From positions 3,281,084-3,314,496 of the forward strand of contig NC_090622.1 of NCBI RefSeq assembly GCF_004359215.1: a stretch of DNA of 33,413 nucleotides, in the 5' to 3' direction. Every line of letters begins with the position of its first letter. Positions within the stretch are counted from its first letter, which is position 1. The position numbers were made by a program, and so were the translations under genes. The notes below the pieces were generated by a model. The model made no database searches and was not told where the DNA came from. It was given only the letters and a program-made list of their open reading frames with translations. Shown here piece after piece: positions 19,885-29,934 of the stretch. The DNA comes from Bremia lactucae (lineage: Eukaryota > Oomycota > Peronosporomycetes > Peronosporales > Peronosporaceae).

Positions 19885-21930
19885 ATGAGGATGCAGCGGA
19901 AGCGAAGTCGACAGGCGCGTTCTCTCGCCGTCGTGGCGTTCATGGCTACATCGTTTTCAATTGGAAGATGTAGCTACAATTGCCCTGCTCGCAGCGCGCT
20001 CGACGCAGCACTGTGTCTCCAAGACAGTCTGCCGCCCCACAGCGAGGCAGCGGTTCACTGGCGCGTCGCACTGGATGATTCACGGTACTACCACTTTGGT
20101 GTTGTTACACTCACGTCGCAGATGCAGTCGCTGGAGTTAGCAGGGAACAAGACACGCGTGACGTTTGACACTACCCACCGCTGGATGGGCTCACGCTTGT
20201 CCACGTTACGACTCGTGGGCCTCGATCTGACAAATTCCAAACTTCCAGAGCTACCGAAGTCGCTCATACGGTTGGATATTGTAGACTGCGTCATGAAGAG
20301 CTTTCCAGTCGCGTGGCTACTGTCGCTTTCTCGTCTCGAGACACTTGTTGTTGCAAACAATACACTGACGGACGAGACACTGATGGAGACAAGTCAGCAG
20401 CAATATAGAGTACTTAGTTCCCGACTGGCAGCCCCATCGGTCAATTATCAGAGCAGAGCGAGCGCAGCGGAGATGGTAACCTGCGTTAGTAGCCGTGGAG
20501 GCCGCGTACAGGAGCTTCTTGGCTGCCAATTTTGTGTGGTGCCCGATCAAATCGCGATTTCTCGAAACCTTCAGGCGTTAATGGACTCGAATTTTCGTGG
20601 GAGCAACGCTCGCATCGACGGGAATGGCGACAACCACATGCCGATACTTGTGCTGGTAAGTATGGCCTTGCCTGTTGTCTACTTTCTCTACAAGATGCAT
20701 CTGTTTGTTTCTTTCATGCGAGCACACTACCGAAACAAACGCACGGAAGCTTCGCGAGGCATTCAAGAGAAAACTGCGAGCTCATCAAGTGACGACGACC
20801 GGAATTGTACGACGACGTTGGTGCCAAAGGGTTTCGAGTTCCGATCCCATCGAAAGTCGGACCGAAGGCTTTTTGCCAGCAACAGTGCCGGCTTTTGGGT
20901 GGATGAAGAGCTGCAGCAATGGCGATTAGATTTTAAGCGCCTGAAGCTGCTTCAATGTCTGAATTTGCCGTCAGGTCTCGACCGTCGGACGTTGCGGAAA
21001 CAAAGTATGACGAGTGCCATGAACCACCGAGAGATTTGGCTGGCGTCTTTAGCACAGGTGCACGGAACGACCTTGACATTATCACATGGAGTCAGCGCGG
21101 AGAATATATTGGTCGTGGCAAAATTTTTATCCTGTACAACTCATCGCGGATCCCGTACGTCTGCAAGTAGCAGTGTGGCGAGGGACAATCTAAAGAGCGA
21201 AATGAAGCGCCAAGCATTCTTGTACCACCCGCACGTTGTGACTTTTATCGGTGTTGCTTGGTCGCGTGAAACACAGCTGGTTGCTGTGACCGAGTACATG
21301 ACACAAGGCGATCTTCGACATAGGCTTCATTGCACTGCAGCCACGGAAAGTGGCAAATTGACCGCTTGGAAATTGCAAATGCTGCTGGATGTAATCAGCG
21401 CATTGCTGTATTTGCATTCAATGCGCCCATTTCGCGTGCATGGCAATTGCAATTCTCGAAACGTGTTGCTCAATGAATCGCTTCGTGCCAAGTTGAGCGA
21501 TTTTGGGGTAGACAGTCGAGCAGATGGTCTAACTGACCAAGAGCTTACGTCCTACAGTGCCGTGGGCTCAGGTCGCTGGATCTCCCCAGAAGCGCTCATG
21601 GGCTGTGAGATTAGCGCATTATATCCAGGCGCTATTGACGTGTATTCGTTTGGGATTCTAATTGCTGAAGTTGACTCGCATGAGTTGCCGTTTTCGGATT
21701 TAATGCAGGCGAATCGAGCGGCTGTGCCCGAGACGGACATTCTACAGCTCATTGCAAGGGGCGCGCTGTCGCCGACACTATCGGAAACGTGTCCTGAGAG
21801 CCTCGTGGAGCTCGTGAATGCGTGCACTTGCTACAAACCTAAAAACAGACCGAGTAGTGCACAGGTACAGGCGACCCTCATGCGCATTTTGGAAGAAGTT
21901 CAGGCAGGTAAAACAAAGTTGACGGCATAA
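19885..21930 (+). CDS. LRR receptor-like kinase, predicted pseudokinase
   Basis: Intact single-exon gene of 681 codons. A basic N-terminus followed by LAVVAFMATSFSIG (about residues 13-27) suggests a signal peptide. Residues about 75-170 hold degenerate leucine-rich repeats (LSTLRLVGLDL, LPKSLIRLDI, LSRLETLVVANN). One transmembrane segment, about 253-273 (PILVLVSMALPVVYFLYKMH), is followed by a basic stop-transfer stretch. The cytoplasmic part ends in a tyrosine-kinase-like (TKL) domain, about 380-670. The candidate ATP-anchoring Lys is K413 (VVAKF); DFG is intact (539-541); the APE-like motif is SPE in WISPEAL; DVYSFGILIAEV is present. The catalytic loop reads HGN (519-521) where HRD is expected, so the catalytic Asp is missing, although the Asn at 526 is kept. 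No clear glycine loop. Likely a plasma-membrane sensor with a non-catalytic or altered kinase domain. No tail duplication or frameshift. The exact ligand is unknown. Confidence 0.92.
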   Translation: MRMQRKRSRQARSLAVVAFMATSFSIGRCSYNCPARSALDAALCLQDSLPPHSEAAVHWRVALDDSRYYHFGVVTLTSQMQSLELAGNKTRVTFDTTHRWMGSRLSTLRLVGLDLTNSKLPELPKSLIRLDIVDCVMKSFPVAWLLSLSRLETLVVANNTLTDETLMETSQQQYRVLSSRLAAPSVNYQSRASAAEMVTCVSSRGGRVQELLGCQFCVVPDQIAISRNLQALMDSNFRGSNARIDGNGDNHMPILVLVSMALPVVYFLYKMHLFVSFMRAHYRNKRTEASRGIQEKTASSSSDDDRNCTTTLVPKGFEFRSHRKSDRRLFASNSAGFWVDEELQQWRLDFKRLKLLQCLNLPSGLDRRTLRKQSMTSAMNHREIWLASLAQVHGTTLTLSHGVSAENILVVAKFLSCTTHRGSRTSASSSVARDNLKSEMKRQAFLYHPHVVTFIGVAWSRETQLVAVTEYMTQGDLRHRLHCTAATESGKLTAWKLQMLLDVISALLYLHSMRPFRVHGNCNSRNVLLNESLRAKLSDFGVDSRADGLTDQELTSYSAVGSGRWISPEALMGCEISALYPGAIDVYSFGILIAEVDSHELPFSDLMQANRAAVPETDILQLIARGALSPTLSETCPESLVELVNACTCYKPKNRPSSAQVQATLMRILEEVQAGKTKLTA

Positions 21931-22247
21931 AATAGAAAGTGATTAGATACGGGATTTATTACCAAAATAATAGCGTAGCGTGAGGATGTAGTGTAGGAAA
22001 ACAAATTTGAGCTATTGACATGTTGAAATGGATACAAGCAGTTGCAGTACTGCTGCTGGCTTCTGCGTGTAAATTACCATATCGCGTCGGCATGTCCAGA
22101 ACAAGCTGTACAAAAGTGTTCTTTTCTTCCATATGACCCGAAAAACTGAGCTTCTGCGGTGATCAAACAAATATTCAGGGAATCGCAGCCGATTGTGGGG
22201 AGCCGGAGCAAGACATATAATTACGAGACAATCATATGATGACCTCA
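21931..22247. other. 3' flank of kinase gene
   Basis: Non-coding sequence up to the assembly gap. AATAATAG-like AT-rich text follows the stop within 60 bases. No gene or repeat recognised. Confidence 0.4.
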
Positions 22248-22347
22248 NNNNNNNNNNNNNNNNNNNNNNNNNNNNNNNNNNNNNNNNNNNNNNNNNNNNN
22301 NNNNNNNNNNNNNNNNNNNNNNNNNNNNNNNNNNNNNNNNNNNNNNN
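22248..22347. other. Assembly gap, 100 N
   Basis: Exactly 100 N, the conventional size for a scaffold join of unknown length. The true distance between the kinase and the LTR on its right is therefore unknown. Confidence 0.99.
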
Positions 22348-22500
22348 GTTTTCATTTTACCCTCTTAAGCTAACTTGCCTTAAGAGAAGTCTTCCTCTAC
22401 ACGTACAGTGTACGTTACTTAACGAGAGGCACCACTCACATCTGAAGCAGTGTGAAGGGGACTTGTACTTAAACAGTACAAGTCGCAGTGCCCCGTTACA
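22348..22500 (-). repeat. LTR fragment, minus strand, cut by the gap
   Basis: Read on the minus strand from 22500: TGTAACGGGGCACTGCGACT, hairpin GACTTGTACTG/AGTACAAGTC, then CTCTTAAG...CTTAAGAG. It matches the start of the LTR nested in the hAT element (18394). The remainder is in the gap. Confidence 0.85.
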
Positions 22501-22913
22501 TGACCCGTAATCTGCTCATTCGAATACACTCTTCTAGGCAGCTCAAGAAGTGCAGTGGAATTGCAAAGACTTCCACCAGCAAGGAGAATTGCGTTCCTGG
22601 GCTCACAATTCAATGTGATTTACGCTGCTGTTCCGTAAAATGACATTTTGTTTCGGTCGATGTTTTAATCTACATTGAGTAAACGGAACGATTTTTATGT
22701 TGTTGATTTTTAATTGTTAAGAATAATACTTTAAGATAAAAAAAATTTCGAGGAAATCGTTAATCTCCCCTTGGTTTTTGGTAAAATCCCCTGGTTTGAT
22801 ATGATTGGCTAATTTTATGCATTCAGTGCCATCGTACGTAGCAGACATGATAGCACTGCTCGTTTGCTGCAACTATCAATTCGCATCAATCAGTCCAGCT
22901 CGCGTTCATTCGT
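22501..22913. other. No recognisable gene
   Basis: AT-rich sequence between two LTRs; no ORF or motif recognised. Confidence 0.5.
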
Positions 22914-23126
22914 TGTAACGGGGTAGCTCGTTAGATCGTTATTATTGCCGATAAGAGGAATACTCATGAGAAATGAATAATATCAAGTTATATATGATAT
23001 TGTAAATAATATCACACAGGGTGTTATTGTAGTAATAACGTGTCAGTTCTGTACATTGATTAATAAGCCACTAAATCAACATATTTAACTCTGTAATCTG
23101 TAAGTACATCAAAGTTCATCGTTACT
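22914..23126 (+). repeat. Gypsy 5' LTR (probable)
   Basis: Starts TGTAACGGGGTAGCTCG and probably ends near CATCGTTACT (about 23126). It matches the LTR at 9792. A gypsy Gag in the same orientation follows, so this is probably a 5' LTR. The 3' boundary and primer-binding site are not certain. Confidence 0.65.
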
Positions 23127-23491
23127 CCTCGCTCACCTCCCAGTGTATAGATTTTGCTCCTCCCGCCTGGCCAATTGCTGCTAGACGGGAATGAGAGGTG
23201 AGCAATGAGCCACTATCCACAATTTCTTATCTATATGTTGAAAGTGGAGTTGTCATAGCGGACACTCCCTTCCGGGTCGACGTTCCTGCTGCCAGGTTTT
23301 ATTGTTATAATGGGTGATCTAAGTGGTTACACTAGGTCCTACAAGGTTCATAGTATGGTTAGCGCAGGATAAAGCAAGATCTCATTTCTAGATTGATAAT
23401 GCCACTGACGATGCCCCTGCGAGGGGCTAAAATGCGTCTAGCGCGCGTTTTAATATATAAGTCTTTATGTTTTCTCTCTTTCCTACATATT

Positions 23492-24600
23492 ATGAGCCCA
23501 AAACACACTGACTTTACCCTCGCTCAATTCGCTCCGACAGGGGATGTTGCCCATACGAACGTGAACACACTGTACGTGGTTACTAACTCGTCTGAGATGC
23601 GAGAGGAGATGCGATCGGTCTCGGGTACCTTCGAGGCCCATGATGGCGCGAGTCAAGCTTCTGACGTGAGCTATGAGCGCAAGGAACGACTTGAAGGAAT
23701 CATCGAGGGGATGGCAGAGCAGCAAGCCCAGTTCTTGGAAAATTAGCTTAAGATACAAGACCAGTTGAACCGCGGGGCTAAAACAAACCCACGCAACCTT
23801 CCGAGCACTCGTCCACCGATTCAGATGCATTCACTGACTTCATCCAAGCGCGAGACTGTCGCATGAGAAGAGGATGACATGACGAACCAATACCAACCGT
23901 CGCACCGACTGCACCCCCGCGCATGCCGCCGTCTAACTCGCCACTGCAACAAAGGGAGCAACCAACCTCAGCGAAGCATTTCGTGCCACCGGAAGGCTAT
24001 GGATAAATAATACCGAAGCCTCGGGACCTGGGCTAACTCGATTTCGCAATTTTATCAGAAAAAGAGACTAACTTGGGTGTGAAAGCCGACTTCAGGCGTT
24101 AGGAATGCGTTTTCTACAGCGAGTTGGCGCGGAGCAACTAATGAGTGGAGGCGGATGGCCGGAAGACTTCAGAATTCTTGCACTAAGTGGGGAGCTGGAA
24201 GGCTCGGCTCTAAGATATTGTGGAAAGATGCTGCCAGTATGGACCGCGGTATCGAACACTCTGGAACACGTCATGAACAGCATGTTGATGCTATACATGA
24301 CACTGATCCCATCGACAATAGGGATCGATTTGATGACGATTGAGAAGGATCGCAGCAGTATGTGGCGGAGCGGTAGGTAACTCGAAACAGAGTGTGCTGG
24401 AATGTTTATGGAACTCAGCTCTACACACATCCAGCTCGCAATGTTGACTAGGCTAAATGCCTAGAGAGCTGACTATCTCGTGTAAGCCGCCGAATTGGTT
24501 GCATTTGCAATTGACTTTAAAGTCAGCTTTAGAAGCAAAGAAACGGTGGCGGTCGTGCTGCAACTAAAGTAACTTTAAATGCGCGTCGTGTACGTGAGAT
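23492..24600 (+). pseudogene. Ty3/gypsy Gag, third family, truncated
   Basis: Starts MSPKHTDFTLAQFAPTGD at 23492 and stays open to 23745, including a coiled-coil-like SSEMREEMRSVSGTF and ERKERLEGIIEGMAEQQAQF stretch. It continues across stops to the capsid block at 24105-24380: MRFLQRVGAEQLMSGGGWPE, RILALSGELEGSALRY, KMLPVWTAVSNTLEHVMN. Then YLV, AAELVAFAIDF and RNGGGRAATKVTLNARRVRE to about 24600. No knuckle, protease or RT follows, so the element is truncated at the LTR/copia junction. At least three frame breaks. Confidence 0.8.
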
Positions 24601-24616
24601 AATCGGACGTTCCTTG
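24556..24616 (-). repeat. LTR fragment, left part of a copia-split LTR
   Basis: On the minus strand from 24616: CAAGGAACGTCCGATTATCT, then CACGTACACGACG. It continues the LTR interrupted at 30139, as shown by alignment with 15819 onward (GTGTGTCCGATTACTTCACG). The left edge, where it meets Gag text, is uncertain. Confidence 0.65.
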
Positions 24617-24825
24617 TTTAAAAATTCTTGTGTAAGAAAAACAATCTCTTTTTTCAAGTGTAAATGTGAAACTGTTGCTGATTTTCTTATATGTATTCCT
24701 ATGCTTCCCTACATAGTGTTCAATATAACCACAGCGCGGCCGTTCCACTGACGCAGCCGCGAACAGTCGCCTATCACCTAAATCCCTCCACTGTCATTTA
24801 AGCCTAAAAAAAACATCTTCCAACA
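24617..24825 (-). repeat. Copia 3' LTR
   Basis: Starts TGTTGGAAGATG on the minus strand directly after the polypurine tract and ends ...GAATTTTTAAA against the duplicated CAAGG. About 209 bp. Matches the 5' LTR along its whole length. Confidence 0.9.
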
Positions 24826-24844
24826 CTCCTTCTCGGCCGTGTTG

Positions 24845-25380
24845 CGATTAATGCAGGTTCACAAGAGCGCGCAGACTGTCAAGCTTGTGCGAATCCGGCA
24901 CCTTCGTCAACATGTCAACAACCATCTTGTCCGAAGGTACGTATTTTGGAGCTATTAAACCACGTCTCGCTTGATCACACACAAATAAACCGTCATGTCA
25001 ATGTGTTTTGCTTTTGCAGGTGACGATTACCCATCCAAGTGCTTGATGGCAGCCCTATTGTCAACCATCATTGGCATGGTGGTCAAGATTACGAGGCCTT
25101 ACTCCTGCAGCAATTCCGGGACTCCAAGTAGCCCACGATCCGCGTCTGAAGCGGCGACGAACTCTGCTTCCATTGTTAACAATGAAACGCTATCTTGTTG
25201 CTTGCAAGTCCAGGTAATAATCGTATCATTTAACATCGTGATTGCACCTGTCAACGACGTACGACCGGATTTGTCTGCTGGAGAATCAGCGTCGCTTATA
25301 TGATGACAGTCTCAAAAGACTTCCATATGGATGATCGGTGGACATGTGCATCTTGAGCGCTTGAGTTCCTTTTACGTATT
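24845..25380 (-). pseudogene. Copia RNase H domain
   Basis: Read across frameshifts on the minus strand: a TMEAEFVAASDADRGLLGV block (about 25180-25120) with the acidic residues expected in copia RNase H, then KYVPSDKMVVDMLTKVPDSH and KLDSLRALVNL (about 24950-24855), the usual copia pol C-terminus. Several stops between the blocks. Confidence 0.8.
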
Positions 25381-25402
25381 GTAGGATGCGTTTCGCTAAA
25401 TT

Positions 25403-26411
25403 TCAGTCGCGATGAGTTGGCTGATGTGTTTGTCTTGTTGCTTTATGAACAGAGACAGCAATATTTGGCCGTGTACAGCGTACCACCCACAGTAGGCTGC
25501 CCACGAGAGACTGGAAACTCTTCACAGTTGGCTGAGCTTCACTCGCGTGTACCGGTAGCAGATCTTCGTGTCCAAGAGATTGGTCGTAGCAATCGTCGCC
25601 AATTGGTGTGCGTATCCCTTTAATCAATTTCATATTTGCACTTACAAGTATGTTAATCGCTTCTTGTTGATCCAAAAATATCCTGCATTTTCCATCGTTA
25701 CGATGCGCATACCGGATAATTTGCTGACGCGTCCAAGCTACTTGATCGACAGCGATGAAAGACTTTGAAAAACTCCTCAATCAGATCAGCACGAGTCGAT
25801 GGTACTAAAAGATCATCGACGTAAACACCAACAAGTACTATGTCTCCATCGATTACTTTCTGGTAAAGACACATATCAGTAATGCATCCCAAAAACCCAG
25901 CTTCAGTGAGCTTGTGGTGAAGCAGTTAGGTCCACAAGCGCCCAGCCTACTGTAAACCATACAGAGTCTTCTTCAACTTTAGCACAAGCTCGTTGCCAGT
26001 CTTGGATTCAAATTGTTGTAGCTATTCATCCGCGAAAACCGCAGGTATAAGTCCAATCTGCTCTCCATGTCAGCTTCCGCAAAGGCATTTGGCAAATCGC
26101 GATGATGAGCAGGAACTTTCCAAATAACCGCCACAATTAATTTTGACTGTCGCCATATCCATGACTGCGGCGAATGTTAAAAAAATCAATTCCGAATTTT
26201 CGGAAGCAACAAGTCGGACCTCAACACGCTCAATCGTTCCTTGTGCGTCAGTCTGTGTCTTAAATACCCATTTACTGTGCAGGGTATTCATGTCTTTGGG
26301 ACATTTAATGACTTCAAAAACGCAAAGTTGGCTTAACGCAGACAGTTCTTCGTCTAAAGCTTTAACCAATTTATCCTCTTTTTGTTTTTTTATAGTCTCG
26401 CCATAATTCAC
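25403..26411 (-). pseudogene. Copia reverse transcriptase
   Basis: Begins VKALDEELSALSQLCVFEVI, then LHSKWVFKTQTDAQGTIERV and RLVAS (26330-26200), the fingers of copia RT. The catalytic YVDDLLV box is clear at about 25827-25807, preceded by DMCLYQKVIDGDIVLVGV. The C-terminal part, SFQSLVGSLLWVVRCTRPNI (about 25500-25430), is in another frame. The segment holding the first catalytic Asp (near 26090-26000) is too damaged to read. Not functional. Confidence 0.9.
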
Positions 26412-26554
26412 GTTGAGTGATGTGATTCACTTGCGTCGTGATACGATCCTTCTGATCATCATCCAGCGAAACACACTTGCTCTAGAGCAGGTTTCATACC
26501 GCGATCGCTGCCAGGCCCTGTTCTTCTTCTTATGATTCTTTTTACGAGTAGTTA

Positions 26555-26920
26555 TTCTCGAAAGTGTTTCAGGAGCAAGTAAGGAAGCAGTTGGGTATAG
26601 GTTTTGCCAAGGGGAATAATACTGATTGCCGAGGACTTACTTTAGAAGAATTGTTTGACCCAAGGGTAGATTTTAGTCAGATGGATTTTTCGGAAGTGGC
26701 ACCTGACATTGATAAAAAGATGCAATTACCTGAAATAGGAGATGTAGAGAACAGAGTGATATCGAGTATAGATAATATACATATATTTAATAAGATATAC
26801 CGGACACCAGTCGTTTCATCACTTATTGTTTTGGCAGTATTCGTGGAAAGCGCAAAAAAATCCTACCGAAATAAGATACATGCAAAAAGGGCATATACAA
26901 GATGCTATAGCGGTTTGTGA
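26555..26920 (+). pseudogene. TraN-like conjugation protein fragment (C-terminal)
   Basis: Open for about 120 codons. FQEQVRKQLGIGFAKG, DCRGLTLEELFDPRVDFSQM and DFSEVAPDI follow the pattern EQ-R-QLG-GxxxxxxxCRGxTxEE(L)xxxDFSxxDxSE found near the C-terminus of TraN, the outer-membrane mating-pair stabilisation protein of F-type conjugation systems. Rickettsiales carry such systems in integrative elements. The rest of TraN (signal peptide, Cys-rich part) is absent. The 3' portion (NIHIFNKIYRTPVVSSLIVL) is not recognised and may belong to another fragment. The family call rests on motif memory and is tentative. Confidence 0.5.
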
Positions 26921-27014
26921 AATGCTTGCAACAATATTATCGATTCCACAGTGCGTGATAACGAACCAAATCATCTAGATATCTTTTCATCCCTTGCAAG
27001 TGCTGGACACTGGG

Positions 27015-27155
27015 ATATTCAGGACCCATAATTGTAATGAGCTTAATCAAAAGCACGTAGGTCAAAAAGTAAAATTATCAGGATGGGTGCATAGGCGCCG
27101 TGATCACGGTAATCTACTACTCATAGATCTTAGAGACCATTACGGAATAACGCAA
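27015..27155 (+). pseudogene. aspS: Aspartyl-tRNA synthetase N-terminal fragment, bacterial type
   Basis: 47 codons, beginning [20 protein letters not shown] and continuing [27 protein letters not shown], then TAG. This is the start of the OB-fold anticodon-binding domain of bacterial AspRS (about residues 3-48 of a roughly 600-residue enzyme). RTHxCx[12 protein letters not shown] and IDLRDxxGxTQ are all present. The N-terminal Met is replaced (GIFR). The catalytic domain is missing and unrelated text follows. Base composition and choice of residues point to a Rickettsiales-like donor rather than the nuclear or organelle genes of the host, but the exact donor needs a tree. Confidence 0.85.
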
Positions 27156-27243
27156 TAGAAAACCTAACAAAAAAATATGAAGAAAAACGTACTGGAAGCG
27201 GTTTTCTAGCATTAAACAACTTAAACCTTAAAATCTCTGATTA

Positions 27244-28210
27244 AGCACTCGTTGCTTCATCTCCTTCTAACGGCACCATGTCATCGCCATTTCAAAATTT
27301 ATTTCACGCTAAATATGTGATACTGTGCATCAGTCAATGTCTCGATATTTTTCACATGATAAGTGACAATGACCACTCTTTCTTGCTTCAAAACCACACG
27401 ATATCCTTTCACCTCTTCACTCTTACCAGCAATCACTCCGACTCGCGCTCGTTGCTGTAGAGAATTCTTGCGTGGGTCCCTGTAAACTGTGCATATCGAT
27501 CCAATTGTTAGGATAGAGCTTAAATCAGGCATCTCCATCGAAGTGCTGCCTTTTCGTCAGCACTTCGATGGAGATGCCCTATTTTGATTGGAGCAGCTCG
27601 GACTCCGATTTAGTATGCACGCAGCGTACTCCACGGCATCTCCCCAGAAATACAAAGGTACTCCACAGGCTAATCATTCACCTGGTCATGGTCAAGATGG
27701 TCCTGTGCATGCGCTCTGCCTTGCCATTTGACGCTTGATTTCTGGCTTCAGACACTTGACGCGCGACCCCAGTTTTCTTGCAAAATTAATCAACGTTCTG
27801 ATATTCACCGCCTCCATCAGTACGCAGAATGTGATCCTACAATCAAACGTTTTCTCGAAGAACACCAAAAACGCACGAATTTTTTGGGTGCAGCGTCCTT
27901 GGTCTTCGGTAGAAATACGCGGTAATAATTTGGCTTTTGATTAACAGAGTTAATCAGGAATCGATTACCTAGACGATCCCACGGCGACATCGAACTCTAC
28001 AAATTGCTGCAAATCACTCCTCCGATTCTTTCGATTGGAGAATTCTGGCTAGTATCTTTTTTCGACTGATCGTTTTTGTTTGTTATCCTTGCGCACAAGT
28101 CAAACAATTCACGCGCACTTTGTCGCTCAACTGTATTCCCGATCTTGGCTCTTTAGCAATACGTTCGATGGTGTCGTAAGACAAATTTGTCGTACGTCGA
28201 TAAAAATTCA
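27244..28210 (-). pseudogene. Copia integrase
   Basis: N-terminal (GAG-pre-integrase) zinc domain: LMNFYRRTTNLSYDTIERIA and VRVNCLTCAQG (about 28207-28085), with the CLTC cysteines. Core remnants follow between 27950 and 27620, including DAVEYAACILNRSP. The C-terminal fold is well kept at 27538-27299: CTVYRDPRKNSLQQRARVGV, SEEVKGYRVVLKQERVVIV. An acidic linker, NGDDMVPLEGDEATSA, runs up to the foreign block. Stops and shifts throughout the core; the catalytic DDE residues cannot be confirmed. Confidence 0.85.
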
Positions 28211-28599
28211 TTAACGTGTCAACTTGCACATCCAAATCAACTTTGGCATCGCTTCTTTACTTATACTTGAAATGATAAAATCGCGCGGCGCCACAACTGA
28301 AGGTTCTGGCCCACCTCTTACCATCAGTACGTGGTTGTTTCTCTGAACATTGAATACCACGAAACCAGTCTTGGCCTGCACCAAAGACTGAATTCCATCC
28401 ACACACGAAAGGCTGACACCGTTTTCCTCCAGCTTCCAATACGACATTATGCTCCTCGTAATTAATGGTGCAAGATGGACATCAGTCAATCGAATAATAC
28501 TGGACTTACCAGCAACATGCACACGAAGTAAGACTTGATCGATTTTGTAACGAAGCGTTTGACCATCTGGTAGCATGCATTCACTTTCACAATCACTTT

Positions 28600-29928
28600 A
28601 TTCTTTCAGCATGCGCTCATCACACAAGATTACGACTGGAACCACTGTCCAATATCCACTGATTTCGAACGCTGGTCATATCATCGACTACAGCAAGAGT
28701 CATGTCAACTCTACGTCCATGTCCGTTATCTTCGTTCTTATTCTCCTTCCACAACAATCTGTCGCAATGTGACCGACCTTGTTGCAATTGTAATAGTTTT
28801 AGTTTCTGTTCTTGGCCTTGATCCCGCTACATGCAGCACTACATCCTTTCCAGTAGTCTTTGCGCCTCGCACGTCAGTGTCAATTGCTTGGGCAAAGTGT
28901 GCCAGCTCCTCCGCGTGTCTCAAATAACCATACGAATATCATCGTTCTTGCCATTCGTACGTGACGCAAATCCGTAGAAGGGTACTGCACAATGTTTTTA
29001 AGTACCATCGCTTCTACACCGCTGGTTGCGTCGCTCACTGCGACGCGTTACAAATAGTGTTCAGGCCAAAACCTCTTCTAATCTTTCCTTGCAGTTAAAA
29101 GCTTGTTGGTTAGAGCTTGGGTAATTGTCGTCCGGAACGTTGGGTGCAAGCATTCCATCACATACTGCAGAGTAAGTTGCTGATGCCACCAAGTCTGAAG
29201 CTGCTTATGGTAGTACCGCTCCGCAGTACCACCCAGGTAATGTCAAAGTAAATCAGCCTTGACTTCTTTAGACCAATCTGACTGACATGCCATCTGGGCC
29301 AGCTAAAGCTGCTTGACGAAACGATGACCCCAATCAAGAAAAACAGATGCAAGTCCTTCGTATAACTCTTTTCCATCGAAAGGTCGAACTGATTGTTTCC
29401 TCTGGCGAGAGGACTCGAATACCACCCATCTGTTGTGAAACGTCGTCAGGAGGTAAATTCGGTGGTGCTAGTGCACGCGGCGGTGCAGGCGCTTGGGGCA
29501 TCGCCTGGCGTTGCCTCATAGCCGCATACTATTGATACTGTCGATACATAGAGCTCTGGAACTGCGGAGCTCTTGACAAAATTTGCTCTCACTGGTGCAG
29601 GCGTGTGAATGAGTGCATTCATCTCCATTCGTGACAAACCAAAACTTCTTCTAAATGCTGACTGGAAAACACTAGTATCTTGAGCTCCCTTCATCCGCTG
29701 TTCCTCCTCTCGCTTAACCTGCGAAAGCTCGAGACGAGCCATGTGATCGTGCATGGCGGTTAATGCCTCTTGGAATTCGATATTCACATTGCTGGTTTCA
29801 TCGACCACCTCACGCGTGCCTGCCTCTGCAGACTCGGTAGCTGGTGACATTGCGACCTGTTTGCGGTCGCCCGGTGTCACAGGCGCGCCTTCATTGCGCG
29901 CAAGGACTGCAGGCGTTATAAGGCTCAT
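28600..29928 (-). pseudogene. Copia Gag and protease
   Basis: ATG at 29928-29926 (MSLITPAVLARNEGAPVTPG). A charged region with ALTAMHDHMARLELSQVKRE follows, likely coiled coil. Frame shifts lead to PAPPRALAPPNLPPDDV (about 29500-29440) and the Gag core RPFDGKELYEGLASVFLDWG (about 29385-29325), HYLGGTAERYYHKQLQTWWH and MECLHPTFRTTITQAL (about 29245-29110). The CCHC knuckle CNKVGHIATDC is at about 28795-28763 and the protease active site WILDSGSS at about 28660-28635, with an intact DSG. Multiple stops; not functional. Confidence 0.88.
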
Positions 29929-29934
29929 AACTTT

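Larger units (their letters stand above)
26553..27243 (+). other. Bacterial-type (Rickettsiales-like) DNA block inside copia
   Basis: About 690 bp of AT-rich sequence, in plus orientation, with protein-coding text unlike the surrounding copia. It carries a TraN-like piece (26555-26920), an AspS N-terminus (27015-27155) and unassigned open text between and after them (QYSWKAQKNPTEIRYMQKGH at about 26838; [18 protein letters not shown] at about 27155-27230). Copia linker text resumes on both sides: GDDMVPLEGDEATSA just right of 27243 and RITTRKKNHKKKNRAWQ just left of 26553, both minus strand. Edges are approximate to a few bases. Confidence 0.75.

Noticed and set aside
22193..22510. 105-codon open stretch across the assembly gap
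   Set aside because: A third of it is N, and the rest is LTR sequence read on the wrong strand.
24995..25303. Plus-strand 102-codon open stretch
   Set aside because: Antisense shadow of the copia RNase H, whose motifs are clear on the minus strand.
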